From NCBI RefSeq assembly GCF_014695395.1, contig NZ_JACJOF010000030.1, positions 1 to 64,000 of the forward strand: 64,000 bases of DNA, written 5' to 3'. The DNA comes from Nodosilinea sp. FACHB-131 (GTDB lineage Bacteria; Cyanobacteriota; Cyanobacteriia; Phormidesmidales; Phormidesmidaceae). Position numbers and translations under genes: made by a program. This document shows, piece by piece, positions 39,296 through 47,897 of this stretch. Within the stretch, counting starts at the first letter, position 1. Every line of letters begins with the position of its first letter. The notes below the pieces were generated by a model that did no database searches, was not told the DNA's origin, and saw nothing but the letters and a program-made list of their open reading frames with translations.

Positions 39296-40098
39296 ATGAC
39301 TTATCTAGCATTGAGAACCTAACTTCAAACGAGTATCCGCCCCAGTATCGCCCTCCCTACCACCGCTTCATTGGAGTTGATCTAGGCTGGCAGAGCGGGC
39401 CTACTGGGCTCTGCTGTCTGCACCTGGATGAGGGCAAGCTGCGGCTAGTGGCGCTCGATCGCCTGCAAGCGGTAGACGACATTCTGGCTTGGATCTCCCG
39501 CTGGGCTGAAGGCTCGGCCAACGCAGTGGTAGCTGTAGATGCCCCGACGCTGATTCCCAACGAAGCAGGAATGCGCCTCCCCGATCGCCAGGCTCACAAG
39601 CACTTTGGCCGCTACGACGCGGGCTGCTACCCCGCTAACCTAGGCCGCCCCTTCGCCGCAAAATTGCTCGCCTTTGGTCTAGCGCTCGAATCCCTTGGCT
39701 TTCGGCACCAACCCCACAGCCAACCCCGGCCAGAGGGACGATTTCAGCTAGAGGTATTTCCCCACCCGGCGACAGTTCACCTATTTGGTCTGAGCAAAAT
39801 TCTTAAGTACAAAAAGGGCACCTTGGCCCAGCGCCGCCCTGAGCTAGAGAAACTGCGGCAGTATCAGCTCTCAGTGCTGCCCACCCTAGAGCCTGCCCTA
39901 GAGCTACAAGAAGCCGATTTGCCAAAAATTCCCTTCGCTGGAGCCGCCCTGAAAGCGGTAGAAGACCAGCTCGATAGCCTCACCTGCGCCTATGTGGCCG
40001 CTCACTGGTGGACCTGGGGCATGGAGCGGAATTGGGTGCTGGGCGATCGCACTGAGGGTTATATCGTCGTCCCTGCTCCAGTCCAGATGCCAAGTTAG
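39292..40098 (+). CDS. DUF429 domain protein
   Basis: The 268-residue protein belongs to the DUF429 family, a RNase H-like fold with a first strand ending in an acidic residue: here FIGVDLGWQSGPTG, followed by VVAVDAPTLIPN and the late EDQLDSLTCAYVA, three acidic positions as expected for a metal site. A nuclease-like function is suspected for the family but not shown. The frame extends upstream to 39220 inside the cupin gene; I use the ATG at 39292, which overlaps the cupin stop codon. Confidence 0.85.
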   Translation: MNDLSSIENLTSNEYPPQYRPPYHRFIGVDLGWQSGPTGLCCLHLDEGKLRLVALDRLQAVDDILAWISRWAEGSANAVVAVDAPTLIPNEAGMRLPDRQAHKHFGRYDAGCYPANLGRPFAAKLLAFGLALESLGFRHQPHSQPRPEGRFQLEVFPHPATVHLFGLSKILKYKKGTLAQRRPELEKLRQYQLSVLPTLEPALELQEADLPKIPFAGAALKAVEDQLDSLTCAYVAAHWWTWGMERNWVLGDRTEGYIVVPAPVQMPS

Positions 40099-40132
40099 GC
40101 GATCAAAAGCTGCCTAACCAAATTGTCAGAAA

Positions 40133-40183
40133 GTACAATGAATTGTACAAAGGCGCAAAAAATTGTCTTTTTGTACAATTTTT
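40133..40183. promoter_or_regulatory. Cluster of TTGTAC palindromes, candidate operator
   Basis: gtacaat-ga-attgtac (40133-40148) is a perfect palindrome with 2-base centre. Ten bases on, aaaaattgt and acaattttt (40158-40183) are another inverted pair, with TTGTACAA inside. The repeated TTGTAC word just before the DUF4160/DUF2442 pair suggests an autoregulatory operator (inference). Confidence 0.5.
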
Positions 40184-40197
40184 GTGCCCTTCCTAGG

Positions 40198-40471
40198 ATG
40201 CCGCCTGTATCTCACCCGTTTCAAAAAGGCTTGTTGGTCGTGCTAATGAACTACAACGACCATGCGCCGCCCCATAATTCATGTCAAATATCAGAACGAT
40301 TACGGCAGCTATCGCCTTGAAATCAAATCCCGGCGATGGATGCAGTCTAGTAAACAGTTACCCCCAAAGCTAAAGCAGTTAATCGAAGCCTGGGTAGAAG
40401 CCCATGAAGAGGCCCTACTGGAGCAGTGGCAACGAGCAAGGCAAAACGAGACAGTTGAAATTGTGGGTTAA
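40198..40471 (+). pseudogene. DUF4160 family gene with a +1 frameshift
   Basis: DUF4160 proteins are about 85-95 residues and usually precede a DUF2442 gene. The first part, MPPVSHPFQKGLLVVLMNYNDHAPPH, split here as FQKGLLVVL and MNYNDHAPPH, is in one frame; the second, IHVKYQNDYGSYRLEIKS, is in the next. Dropping one A at 40276-40277 (cataattcat to catattcat) restores the family sequence HAPPH-I-HVKYQ. The rest, including LPPKLKQLIEAWVEAHEEALLEQW (seen as LPPKLKQLIEAWVEAHEE), is intact to the stop at 40471. This is either a true mutation or a single-base sequence error. The internal ATG at 40262 would give only a fragment. Confidence 0.75.
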
Positions 40472-40475
40472 AGCA

Positions 40476-40853
40476 ATGAAGTGGCAAGCTTGGCAAGCTC
40501 TGGCTAATGACGAAACCTACTGGCAAAACACCCAAGAGAAAGGCCTGTTAAAGGCTGAATGGCTGGGTGAATACTGTCTAAGGCTGTGGTTTGAAGTGTT
40601 GCTGGATGTAGAGATCTATGAGCTAGATTTCTTTCCCCTGTTGATTGAAGAAAACCCTGGCCCAGCGTTGTTGCCTCTGCAAGACCAATCACGATTCCAG
40701 TTTGTCAAAGGAGACTACGCCCTAGTTTGGCCCAATCCAGAGACAGGGGCCTACGATGAAGCTGCGATCGACCTAGCGCCCGAATGCGTACGGTTCTTCT
40801 GCGAGCGGTACGGTAAGTTGATAAAACCAGCAAAGTCTGTGGCCGTTGCCTGA
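40476..40853 (+). CDS. DUF2442 family protein
   Basis: The 125-residue protein has the DUF2442 layout: a strand pair (GEYCLRLWFEVLLDVEIYELDFFPLL, seen in part as CLRLWFEVLL), a middle RFQFVKGDYALVWPN, and DEAAIDLAPECVRFF at the end, matching the family's D-L-x-P-E-x-L. It directly follows the DUF4160 gene by four bases, the typical pairing, sometimes described as toxin-antitoxin-like, although no activity has been proven. The frame opens at 40404, but the ATG at 40476 (MKWQAWQAL) fits better. With the partner frame-shifted, the pair may be non-functional. Confidence 0.78.
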   Translation: MKWQAWQALANDETYWQNTQEKGLLKAEWLGEYCLRLWFEVLLDVEIYELDFFPLLIEENPGPALLPLQDQSRFQFVKGDYALVWPNPETGAYDEAAIDLAPECVRFFCERYGKLIKPAKSVAVA

Positions 40854-40904
40854 AGCAATTGTGCCGTAACCCGTTCTGTAGCTAAGAGATTACCTGCCTT
40901 ACCC

Positions 40905-41978
40905 ATGCCAAAGCCTTTAGATATCAATGACTTTTTGCAAGGCTCTGGCCCGATTCTCGACGTGCGCAGCCCAGGGGAATTTCAGCAGGGGCACATCCCT
41001 GGCGCGATCAGCTTTCCCTTGTTCACCGATGCAGAGCGCGCCCAGGTGGGCACCTGCTACAAGCAGGTGGGGCGAGAGTCGGCGGTAGAATTGGGCTTCG
41101 ACATCGCCGGCCCTAAATGTGGTGAATTTGTGCGCGTGGCCAAGGCGCTGGCCCCTGATCGCCACCTGCGAATTCACTGCTGGCGGGGGGGCATGCGCAG
41201 CGGCGGCATGGGCTGGATTTTGGAAATGGCGGGGTTTGCCGTTCACCTCCTCGATGGTGGCTATAAGGCCTATCGGCACTGGGTGCGGCAGACCCTGGCG
41301 ACGCCCAAGCCAACCGTGATTTTGGGCGGGATGACGGGCAGCGGCAAGACGCTGATTCTTGAGGAGCTAGCGGCTTTGGGAGAGTCAGTATTGGATCTAG
41401 AAGGTTTGGCAAACCACCGAGGCAGCAGCTTTGGAGCGCTACTGCTGCCGCCCCAGCCCTCTGTGGAGCACTACGAGAACTTGTTGGCGAACCAGTGGGC
41501 AAGATTTCCGAGCGATAGTCAAGGACTGGCTTCAAAGGGCCAACGCCCTATTTGGCTAGAGGCCGAAAGTCGCCGGGTGGGCACCTGCCGGATTCCCGAC
41601 GAGCTGTTTGTGCAGATGGATGCGGCTCCGGCGGTAGAGGTAGTGCGATCGCTCGATGAACGCCTTGACCTGCTGGTAGAGATTTATGGCGAAGCATCCC
41701 CGGAGAGTTTGGTAGAAGCGACGGAGCGAATTCGGAAGCGGTTGGGGGGCGATCGCGCCCAAGCCGCAGTACAGCACATTCGCTCGGGGAACCTGCGCGC
41801 TGCTTGCGCCATCATTCTGGACTACTACGATCGCGCCTATCGCCACGATCTAGAGCGCCGTCGCCGGGTTATTCCCCAGGTTGACATCAGTGGTTTGTCT
41901 CCCGCCGCCAGCGCTCGGCTGCTAGCCGAAAAGTTGCCGCAACTGGGTTTGCAACCGACCCCGTTGAGCCAGCACTAG
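40905..41978 (+). CDS. mnmH: tRNA 2-selenouridine synthase
   Basis: MnmH (SelU/YbbB) replaces sulfur by selenium in 2-thiouridine at tRNA wobble position 34, via a geranylated intermediate. The N-terminal rhodanese domain has ILDVRSPGEFQQGHIPGA and the catalytic Cys in HCWRGGMRSGG; the C-terminal P-loop domain has GGMTGSGKT, typical of the family. The 357-residue length is normal. It is a single-gene unit ending near a terminator that belongs to the convergent gene. Selenium supply genes are not in the window. Confidence 0.95.
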   Translation: MPKPLDINDFLQGSGPILDVRSPGEFQQGHIPGAISFPLFTDAERAQVGTCYKQVGRESAVELGFDIAGPKCGEFVRVAKALAPDRHLRIHCWRGGMRSGGMGWILEMAGFAVHLLDGGYKAYRHWVRQTLATPKPTVILGGMTGSGKTLILEELAALGESVLDLEGLANHRGSSFGALLLPPQPSVEHYENLLANQWARFPSDSQGLASKGQRPIWLEAESRRVGTCRIPDELFVQMDAAPAVEVVRSLDERLDLLVEIYGEASPESLVEATERIRKRLGGDRAQAAVQHIRSGNLRAACAIILDYYDRAYRHDLERRRRVIPQVDISGLSPAASARLLAEKLPQLGLQPTPLSQH

Positions 41979-42001
41979 GCTGAACATCGTCCTAGACATC
42001 C

Positions 42002-42034
42002 AAAAACGCCAGCGCCAAGGAGTTAGCGCTGGCG
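42002..42034 (-). terminator. Rho-independent terminator after the BON-like gene
   Basis: On the minus strand CGCCAGCGC and GCGCTGGCG form a perfect 9-bp stem with a 10-base loop, followed by TTTTT. It is 50 bases after the stop of the gene at 42087-42422 and also lies 23 bases after the mnmH stop on the other strand. Confidence 0.85.
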
Positions 42035-42086
42035 CTGACGTTGATTGTCAAACCAGTAACGGTTGACGGTTTTATTAAAGATAGCT

Positions 42087-42422
42087 CTACGAGTTGGGTT
42101 CAGCGGTGACGTTGGTAGCGCCATCTACGCCCCGGGCAATTTTCTTAGCTTGCTCTAGCACACCCTCAGCATCGGGGTTGTACTTCAGCACCACAGTGGA
42201 GCCGGTTTGAGCCACCCAGAGGCCAACAGTGTCAGAGATATTGGCTTGGTCGAGGGCCAGAGCTACACGTTTGGCCAAACCACTCTCGTCGAACTGACCA
42301 TCGATGCCCACCTTGGCGGGTTCGATGGAGGCTTGAGTCGCTGCTTGCTTCACGTTGACTCTAGGGGAGGACTTAGCCTTTTCTTCTTCTTTTTTACCGA
42401 ACAATTTGCCTAGAAAACCCAT
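42087..42422 (-). CDS. Small BON-like domain protein with amphipathic N-terminus
   Basis: The 111-residue protein starts MGFLGKLFGKKEEEKAKS, an amphipathic, basic segment that may touch membranes, followed by a linker and a BON-like domain (about residues 38-108): GIDGQFDESGLAKRVALAL, GLWVAQTGSTVVLKY and KKIARGVDGATNVTAE. BON domains bind phospholipids and occur in osmotic-shock and channel proteins; LysM-type partners are absent here. I infer the family from the pattern, so it is moderate. It is a single-gene unit with a good terminator. Confidence 0.75.
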   Translation of the reverse strand: MGFLGKLFGKKEEEKAKSSPRVNVKQAATQASIEPAKVGIDGQFDESGLAKRVALALDQANISDTVGLWVAQTGSTVVLKYNPDAEGVLEQAKKIARGVDGATNVTAEPNS

Positions 42423-42714
42423 AACATATCTCCTGAATGAATTGGACCCGTTCCTTTGGTTGTAGACCAGCTCTGGTTAAAGCTTTTTGTGCTTTGCTAA
42501 AAGCTGGGGCTGCACCAAGATGGAACCTACCAGCAAATCGTAAAGAATCGATAAAGAGCCGACAAGGCCCACCGGATACAGTTGTCAACTCAGTCTTCAG
42601 GAATATTTCGCTGAAGTCTGGGGCAGAGGCTTTGGGCTAAGATAGAAAGCTGGCAACGCATTCGCCATCGTTTTCATCACTACTGCTTTACCGTATATCG
42701 CCCACAGGTCTGCC
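42423..42714. other. Divergent intergenic region, 292 bases
   Basis: It separates the BON-like gene from leuC. The words aaagctttttgtgctttg and gctaaaagctgggg (about 42478-42508) form an imperfect stem. No leader peptide rich in leucine codons, which would suggest attenuation of leuC, is visible. Confidence 0.35.
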
Positions 42715-44127
42715 ATGAGTAAGGGTACGCTGTTCGACAAGGTTTGGGATTTACACACCGTAGGTACCCTGCCCTCGGGGCAGACTCAGCTGTTTATTGG
42801 GCTGCACCTGGTGCATGAAGTTACCAGCCCCCAGGCCTTTGCCATGGTGCGCGAACGCCAGCTCACGGTGATGTATCCCCAGCGCACCGTCGCCACCGTC
42901 GACCACATCGTGCCCACCGAAAGCCAGGCCCGCCCCTTCGCTGACCCCCTGGCCGAGGCGATGATGCAGGCCCTCGATCAAAACTGTCAGGATCACGGCA
43001 TCCGCTTTTACAACATTGGCTCAGGCAGTCAGGGCATTGTGCATGTGATTGCCCCCGAGCAGGGGTTGACCCAGCCCGGCATGACCATTGCCTGCGGCGA
43101 TAGCCACACCTCGACCCACGGGGCTTTTGGGGCGATCGCCTTCGGCATTGGCACCAGCCAGGTGCGCGACGTGCTGGCCTCCCAAACCCTGGCCCTTGGC
43201 AAACTCAAGGTGCGCCGCGTGGAGGTCAATGGCGACTTACTGCCTGGGGTGTACGCCAAAGATGTGGTGCTGCACATTATTCGCAAGCTTGGGGTGAAAG
43301 GTGGCGTGGGCTATGCCTACGAGTTTGCCGGCAGTGCGATCGAGGCCATGTCAATGGAAGAGCGCATGACCCTCTGCAATATGGCGATCGAAGGGGGCGC
43401 GCGCTGCGGCTACGTCAACCCGGACCAAATCACCTACGACTATTTAAACGGGCGCGACTTTGCCCCCAAGGGTGAAGCTTGGGATGAGGCCGTGTCCTGG
43501 TGGAACACCCTGCGCAGCGACGCCAACGCCGAGTATGACGATGTGGCTGTGTTCGACGCCGCCGACATTGCCCCCACCGTGACCTGGGGCATTACTCCTG
43601 GCCAGGGTATTGCCATCAACGAAACCTTGCCCTGGCCCGACAGCCTGCCCGACGAAGAGCAGGTGCTGGCCCAAGACGCCTTTGCCTATATGGATTTCAC
43701 CCCCGGCCAAAGCCTGAAGGGCACCGCCATTGACGTGTGCTTCATCGGCAGCTGCACAAACGGGCGCATCAGCGACCTGAGGGAAGCGGCAAAAGTAGTC
43801 CAGGGTCGAACGGTAGCCGAGGGAATAAAAGCCTTTGTGGTACCTGGTTCTGAGCGGGTGAAGCAGCAGGCCGAAGCCGAAGGGCTAGACCAAGTATTCA
43901 CCGCTGCGGGCTTTGAGTGGCGCGAAGCAGGCTGCTCGATGTGTCTGGCCATGAACCCCGACAAGCTCCAGGGTCGACAGATTAGCGCCTCATCCTCTAA
44001 CCGCAACTTTAAGGGTCGTCAGGGGTCGGCCTCGGGCCGCACTTTGCTCATGAGCCCAGCGATGGTAGCGGCGGCAGCTTTGGCTGGGCAAGTGACGGAT
44101 GTGCGCGACTACCTACCCACCCACTAG
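42715..44127 (+). CDS. leuC: 3-isopropylmalate dehydratase large subunit
   Basis: LeuC with LeuD isomerises 2- to 3-isopropylmalate in leucine synthesis. It is an aconitase-family protein whose [4Fe-4S] cysteines are visible in [13 protein letters not shown] and [25 protein letters not shown] and [11 protein letters not shown] are further signatures. The 470-residue length is standard. ATG at 42715. leuD is not the next gene, so the subunits are encoded apart or further away. Confidence 0.97.
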   Translation: MSKGTLFDKVWDLHTVGTLPSGQTQLFIGLHLVHEVTSPQAFAMVRERQLTVMYPQRTVATVDHIVPTESQARPFADPLAEAMMQALDQNCQDHGIRFYNIGSGSQGIVHVIAPEQGLTQPGMTIACGDSHTSTHGAFGAIAFGIGTSQVRDVLASQTLALGKLKVRRVEVNGDLLPGVYAKDVVLHIIRKLGVKGGVGYAYEFAGSAIEAMSMEERMTLCNMAIEGGARCGYVNPDQITYDYLNGRDFAPKGEAWDEAVSWWNTLRSDANAEYDDVAVFDAADIAPTVTWGITPGQGIAINETLPWPDSLPDEEQVLAQDAFAYMDFTPGQSLKGTAIDVCFIGSCTNGRISDLREAAKVVQGRTVAEGIKAFVVPGSERVKQQAEAEGLDQVFTAAGFEWREAGCSMCLAMNPDKLQGRQISASSSNRNFKGRQGSASGRTLLMSPAMVAAAALAGQVTDVRDYLPTH

Positions 44128-44420
44128 AGCTAGCCTCATCTCAGTGGGGTACAGCGGCTACAAGGTATTGCAGATAGCCAAATTCGTCTTGGTTAGTGCG
44201 GTAAATCACAAACGTTAATAAACTATTTCCCTGGACTTAACCTCGTCTGGGGGATTCCTTAATTTAGGCCGCTGAAGATGGGGCTGGGCAGGTTGATAGC
44301 GTTGGCCAGGACCAGCCATTTGGGATGATTGGTCCTTGGGATACTGCGATCGCCCCTTAGGGCTGTTCTAACCCTCTTACCCTCGCTAACGGCCTACCCG
44401 GGCGAACTCTAGGTACCCCC
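44128..44420. other. Intergenic region between leuC and the Crp-family gene, 293 bases
   Basis: No gene is seen. An AT-rich stretch (cacaaacgttaataaac, 44208-44224) might include the promoter of the regulator. There is no TGTGA-N6-TCACA or GTA-N8-TAC site that I can support, and no strong terminator for leuC. Confidence 0.35.
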
Positions 44421-45107
44421 GTGTCTGCAAGCGCAACCTCCACTGCCCCCACTGCCGCCATTGATTTCCGCAGCCATCAAACCTTTATCCAACTGCTAGA
44501 GCAGCTCTATCGCGAGCGGGCCCTCGTCCCCTTTGCGGCAGGGCGACCCATTCCCCTCCGCAACGATGAGGTGCTGATCATCTGTCGAGGCATTGTGCAG
44601 CTGTTCACCATTCAACACGACGGCAGCGAAACGCTGCTTGGCCTGGCTGGGCCATCGATGCCGATCGGCCTACCCCTAACCACCGTTGACCCCTACTGGG
44701 CTACTGCCCTCACCGATGCCGATGTGCTGTCGCTGCCCATGGTTGAAATCGAGGGCTCATCGGTACTGATGGCAGGCATGTTTCGCAATTTGACCCTGAG
44801 AATGCAGCAGGCCGAGGCCTGGCTGGCGCTCTCGGGCAAGCGCCTGGTAGCCGATCGCCTCAAGCACTTTTTGCTGATGCTGGCCAAAGATTTTGGCCAT
44901 GTCGAGCCCAGCGGCATTCGCATTCCCATGCGGCTGACGCACCACCAGTTGGCCACGGCCATCGGCACCACCCGCGTCACCGTAACTCGCCTGCTAAAAG
45001 AATTTAAAGTCGAAGGCTGGCTGACTATTGACCAGCGCCAGCTCGTGCTCCAGCTTGACCCTCGGTTTCCGGCAAATCAACTGCTAAACCCGATGGCTCA
45101 GCGCTGA
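44421..45107 (+). CDS. Crp/Fnr family transcriptional regulator
   Basis: The 228-residue protein has a degenerate cyclic-nucleotide-binding-like beta-roll (about residues 30-130) lacking the Glu-Arg pair that holds cAMP, a dimerisation helix, and a C-terminal winged helix (165-220) with LTHHQLATAIGTTRVTVTRLL, very close to the recognition helix of NtcA. It is nevertheless not NtcA, because the N-terminal half and the tail differ. A different effector is likely. The start is GTG at 44421. Its last 83 bases overlap the end of the convergent DUF1350 gene. Confidence 0.9.
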   Translation: MSASATSTAPTAAIDFRSHQTFIQLLEQLYRERALVPFAAGRPIPLRNDEVLIICRGIVQLFTIQHDGSETLLGLAGPSMPIGLPLTTVDPYWATALTDADVLSLPMVEIEGSSVLMAGMFRNLTLRMQQAEAWLALSGKRLVADRLKHFLLMLAKDFGHVEPSGIRIPMRLTHHQLATAIGTTRVTVTRLLKEFKVEGWLTIDQRQLVLQLDPRFPANQLLNPMAQR

Positions 45108-46125
45108 ACAGTCCTGGTTCCGACCTGGTTCCGATTAAGGCTCTGACTTCAGCTAGGGCTGGCTTCAGATCTTCTAGAACTGTCTCTGACTCAGTTTCGC
45201 GATGCTGGAGCTGGTGAAAAAACGTCAGCACGGTTTTTCTGGTCGCCCAGTCGGTCAGGGGCTTAGCAAATTTGTCTAGCGGGTTGAGATCTACCAGCCA
45301 GTGCCCAACTTTTACCCCCAGAGGTTCGAGGTGTTTGCCTTCTAGTTCGGCATGGATTAGCTGTTTGGCTTGCAAATGCTGGTAAAGCCAGAGGACATCG
45401 CTGGTGGCGGGGCAAGGGTCTTGAATGCTTCCCGCTACAGTGTCGTGGGTGAAGGAAACCATGGCCGTCAGATTAAAGAGGCGGCTGCGATCGATCAGAG
45501 CGAGGGTTTGTTGGCGGGTGGGCCGTACTCCCAGGCCTAACTTATCGAGCAGGTGCGCCAATGATTTGAGCGGTACTGCGCTAGTGGTATCGCTAATGTC
45601 GGGAGCTAAGAGCTGAGTGGGCTGGTTCCAGATGCTAGGGGAAGCCGCTAGGCGATCGCGCAGCCACTGGGCATTCCTGATGCCGATCACCTCATCGAGG
45701 GTAGTATCCATTGGGTCTAGCTCAACGCCGCACAGTAGTTCCAGCAGGGCAATGTATTTGCAGCCTAGGCTGTGGCCCAGCCAGGCGTAGCGATCGCTCT
45801 GGTGATATACCTCAGTGTCGTACCCAACTTCGGCAGCAAGCTGCGGTAGATAAGTTTGCAGTCGTCGCTGCTCCTCTAGCAGGCTTAGGGCAATGCCCCA
45901 GTGGCGAAAGCTGAAGCGGAAGGGCATGGCCACCACGGTGTAGCCAGCGTCATACAGCTCGCGCAGCAGGTGGCGATAGCACAGGGTCGGCAACGAGCCA
46001 AAAAATGCTCCACCAATAAACTGAATTATCCCTTTAGGCTGGGGATGCAGCGCCACCCAGCTAAAGGAAACCGGCTGAAAGGTAAAAGGTTTCATTAAAT
46101 ACTCAGCGTTACGGCGGTTTTCCAT
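45025..46125 (-). CDS. DUF1350 family alpha/beta-hydrolase-like protein
   Basis: DUF1350 proteins are conserved in cyanobacteria and plastids, with an alpha/beta hydrolase fold. Seen are the oxyanion region IIQFIGGAFFGSLPT, the nucleophile elbow GHSLGCKY, VSFTHDTVAGS and a late GKHLEPLG with the possible catalytic His. The frame opens at 46185; the ATG at 46125 (MENRRNAEYLMKP) has AGGAA nine bases upstream and is chosen, while ATG 46095 is the shortest option. The C-terminal 28 residues are Gly/Ala/Glu-rich and overlap the Crp-family gene on the other strand. It follows the unknown gene at 46186-47019 by 60 bases. Substrate unknown, lipid or ester likely. Confidence 0.85.
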   Translation of the reverse strand: MENRRNAEYLMKPFTFQPVSFSWVALHPQPKGIIQFIGGAFFGSLPTLCYRHLLRELYDAGYTVVAMPFRFSFRHWGIALSLLEEQRRLQTYLPQLAAEVGYDTEVYHQSDRYAWLGHSLGCKYIALLELLCGVELDPMDTTLDEVIGIRNAQWLRDRLAASPSIWNQPTQLLAPDISDTTSAVPLKSLAHLLDKLGLGVRPTRQQTLALIDRSRLFNLTAMVSFTHDTVAGSIQDPCPATSDVLWLYQHLQAKQLIHAELEGKHLEPLGVKVGHWLVDLNPLDKFAKPLTDWATRKTVLTFFHQLQHRETESETVLEDLKPALAEVRALIGTRSEPGLFSAEPSGLAVDLPETEGQAGARAGAGQ

Positions 46126-46185
46126 AGCGTTCCTCAGCCGCAGGTAGACACTACCAGGGCTGAGGGCATTAGAATTACGTGGCAC

Positions 46186-47019
46186 CTACCGGTTGGTCGG
46201 CTCCATGCGAATAGGAATTTCCAGCTTGGAGAGCAGGTCACTGACGGTGCTCAGGTTTTCGGCGCTGGGGTCTACTTGAGCCAGGGTTTCGGCCAAAACC
46301 TCGGCCCGAGCCGTGGGGCTGAGCAGCGATAGGTCAATCATGGGGGGATTGATCAGGTCGGGCAGCACCGGGCGATCGCCAGCCACCTCAGCCACGATGA
46401 CGGGATCGATAGGGAAGAAGCCGCGATCGGGCTCTACTTCATTGAGGCCCTTACCGCTGGCGAGTTCTAGCGGATAGTTGATCTGGTCAAAGTCGCCGCC
46501 GCGAGCCGTGAGGTCGTTGGGCAAAAAGGTGCCGCGGACCTCGGGGTTGAGCAGCACCTTGACTGGGCGATCGCTCTGGGGTCTGAGGACCACCCCCCGG
46601 CGCAGGGCGGGCAGGCGCAGGCGCACAAAGCCGCGAATCTCAACATCGGGGTTGGCCTCATCGAGCAGGCCGGGCCGAGTCAGGTCAGGCAGCAGTTGCA
46701 CCGAGGCGGTCTGCTTTGCCGGCAGCCTAAACCGGGTGGTAAACACCGGAGTCACTGGGCTGGGCATCACCTCGGTCAGTGCCAGCTTGGTGTTTTCGCC
46801 AGCGATGTCAATTGCTACAAAAGCATTGCCAGTCAAGGTGCGATCGGGGTCAACGGGGTTGGGGCGGCTGACGTGAAACTCAAGCTGATAGGTAAAGTCG
46901 CGGTCTTCTAGATTGGCAATGGTCAGAAAATATCCCTGCACCACGCGGCGGGCCACGGAGGGGTCGGCTGGGGGTGGGGCGATACGCTTGACCAGCAGCT
47001 CAAAGGTAGTAATTTCCAT
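46186..47019 (-). CDS. Conserved hypothetical protein, beta-rich
   Basis: The 277-residue protein has no signal peptide or membrane helix. It appears beta-rich, with an alternating pattern (YFLTIANLEDRDFTYQLEF, then FVAIDIAGENTKLALTEV) and a C-terminal helix pair (TARAEVLAETLAQVDPSAENLSTV, seen as TARAEVLAETLAQV). It contains many proline turns. I recognise no named family. It precedes the DUF1350 hydrolase in the same direction, so they may form one transcript. The ATG at 47019 is the only reasonable start. Confidence 0.7.
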   Translation of the reverse strand: MEITTFELLVKRIAPPPADPSVARRVVQGYFLTIANLEDRDFTYQLEFHVSRPNPVDPDRTLTGNAFVAIDIAGENTKLALTEVMPSPVTPVFTTRFRLPAKQTASVQLLPDLTRPGLLDEANPDVEIRGFVRLRLPALRRGVVLRPQSDRPVKVLLNPEVRGTFLPNDLTARGGDFDQINYPLELASGKGLNEVEPDRGFFPIDPVIVAEVAGDRPVLPDLINPPMIDLSLLSPTARAEVLAETLAQVDPSAENLSTVSDLLSKLEIPIRMEPTNR

Positions 47020-47166
47020 AGCTTGATTTCACCAAAAAATACGGCTTGCCCCAGCGGCCTTGACTAGTTAATGGAAGCGGAGGCTTCTGGCTGTCGGGGT
47101 TGAGCCCATTGTGGAATTTACGCTCTGGGGTCGCCGTCACCCGAGCGGGTACTTTTGGCTGCGGTA

Positions 47167-47850
47167 TCAGGGCCGGTCGTGATCCTCGCATCCTAGGGCC
47201 GCCAAGGCGATCGCCGCTGGGTAGATGCGGTGCTCTTGCTGCTGAACGCGGGACTGGAGCATATCGGGGGTATCGCCGGGCTGTACCGGCACTACCGCCT
47301 GCATAATGATCGGGCCGCTGTCTACCGCTAGCTCGACATGGTGAACTGTGCAGCCCGCCACCTTGACCCCTGCCGCCAGCGCCTGCTCTACCGCATGTAG
47401 CCCCGGAAAGCTGGGCAGCAGGCTGGGGTGAATGTTTAGCACTCGTTGGGGAAATGCGTCAATTAATACCGATGTCACGCAGCGCATCCAGCCCGCCATA
47501 ATTACCCAATCAGCGTCGCGGGCGCGGAGCGTTTCCACAATATCTTTGTCCAAGGCTTCGCGGCTGGAGTACTGGCGGTGGTTGAGCAGCACGGTGGCCA
47601 GTCCAAGGCGCGCCGATCGCTCGGCCACCCCAGCCTTGGGGTTGTTGTACACCACTACCTGAATTTGAGCGTGCAGTTGGCCCCGACCGATAGCCTGGGC
47701 GATCGCCTCCAGGTTGCTGCCGTTGCCTGAGGCCATCACCCCCAATTTTAGAGGCTGCTCAAACTGGGGCCAGGGGTCAGGCAGCGGCGGTGAAATCAGG
47801 GCGGAGGCATCTGGCATAGCGTCGAGAAACGGGGAAATGAGGTCTATCAT
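47167..47850 (-). CDS. purN: Phosphoribosylglycinamide formyltransferase
   Basis: PurN transfers a formyl group from 10-formyl-THF to GAR, the third step of purine synthesis. Family blocks: LGVMASGNGSNLEAI (phosphate binding), MAGWMRCV, the catalytic Asn-His in LNIHPSLLPSFPG, and GCTVHHVELAVDSGPII with the catalytic Asp. The 227-residue protein has about 30 extra N-terminal residues (MIDLISPFLDAMPDAS), so translation might start at the Met at 47817. It is divergent from the metalloprotease gene and 147 bases from the next gene downstream. Confidence 0.95.
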   Translation of the reverse strand: MIDLISPFLDAMPDASALISPPLPDPWPQFEQPLKLGVMASGNGSNLEAIAQAIGRGQLHAQIQVVVYNNPKAGVAERSARLGLATVLLNHRQYSSREALDKDIVETLRARDADWVIMAGWMRCVTSVLIDAFPQRVLNIHPSLLPSFPGLHAVEQALAAGVKVAGCTVHHVELAVDSGPIIMQAVVPVQPGDTPDMLQSRVQQQEHRIYPAAIALAALGCEDHDRP

Positions 47851-47897
47851 ATGACAACATAAAAACCCCCTATCTTAGGGGCGAAGGAGCGCGGTTG

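Noticed and set aside
40133-40148. NtcA site in gtacaatgaattgtac
   Set aside because: The spacing between GTA and TAC is ten bases; NtcA needs eight.
44421-45107. NtcA itself
   Set aside because: The recognition helix is similar, but the effector domain and C-terminus differ from NtcA, and the length is slightly larger.
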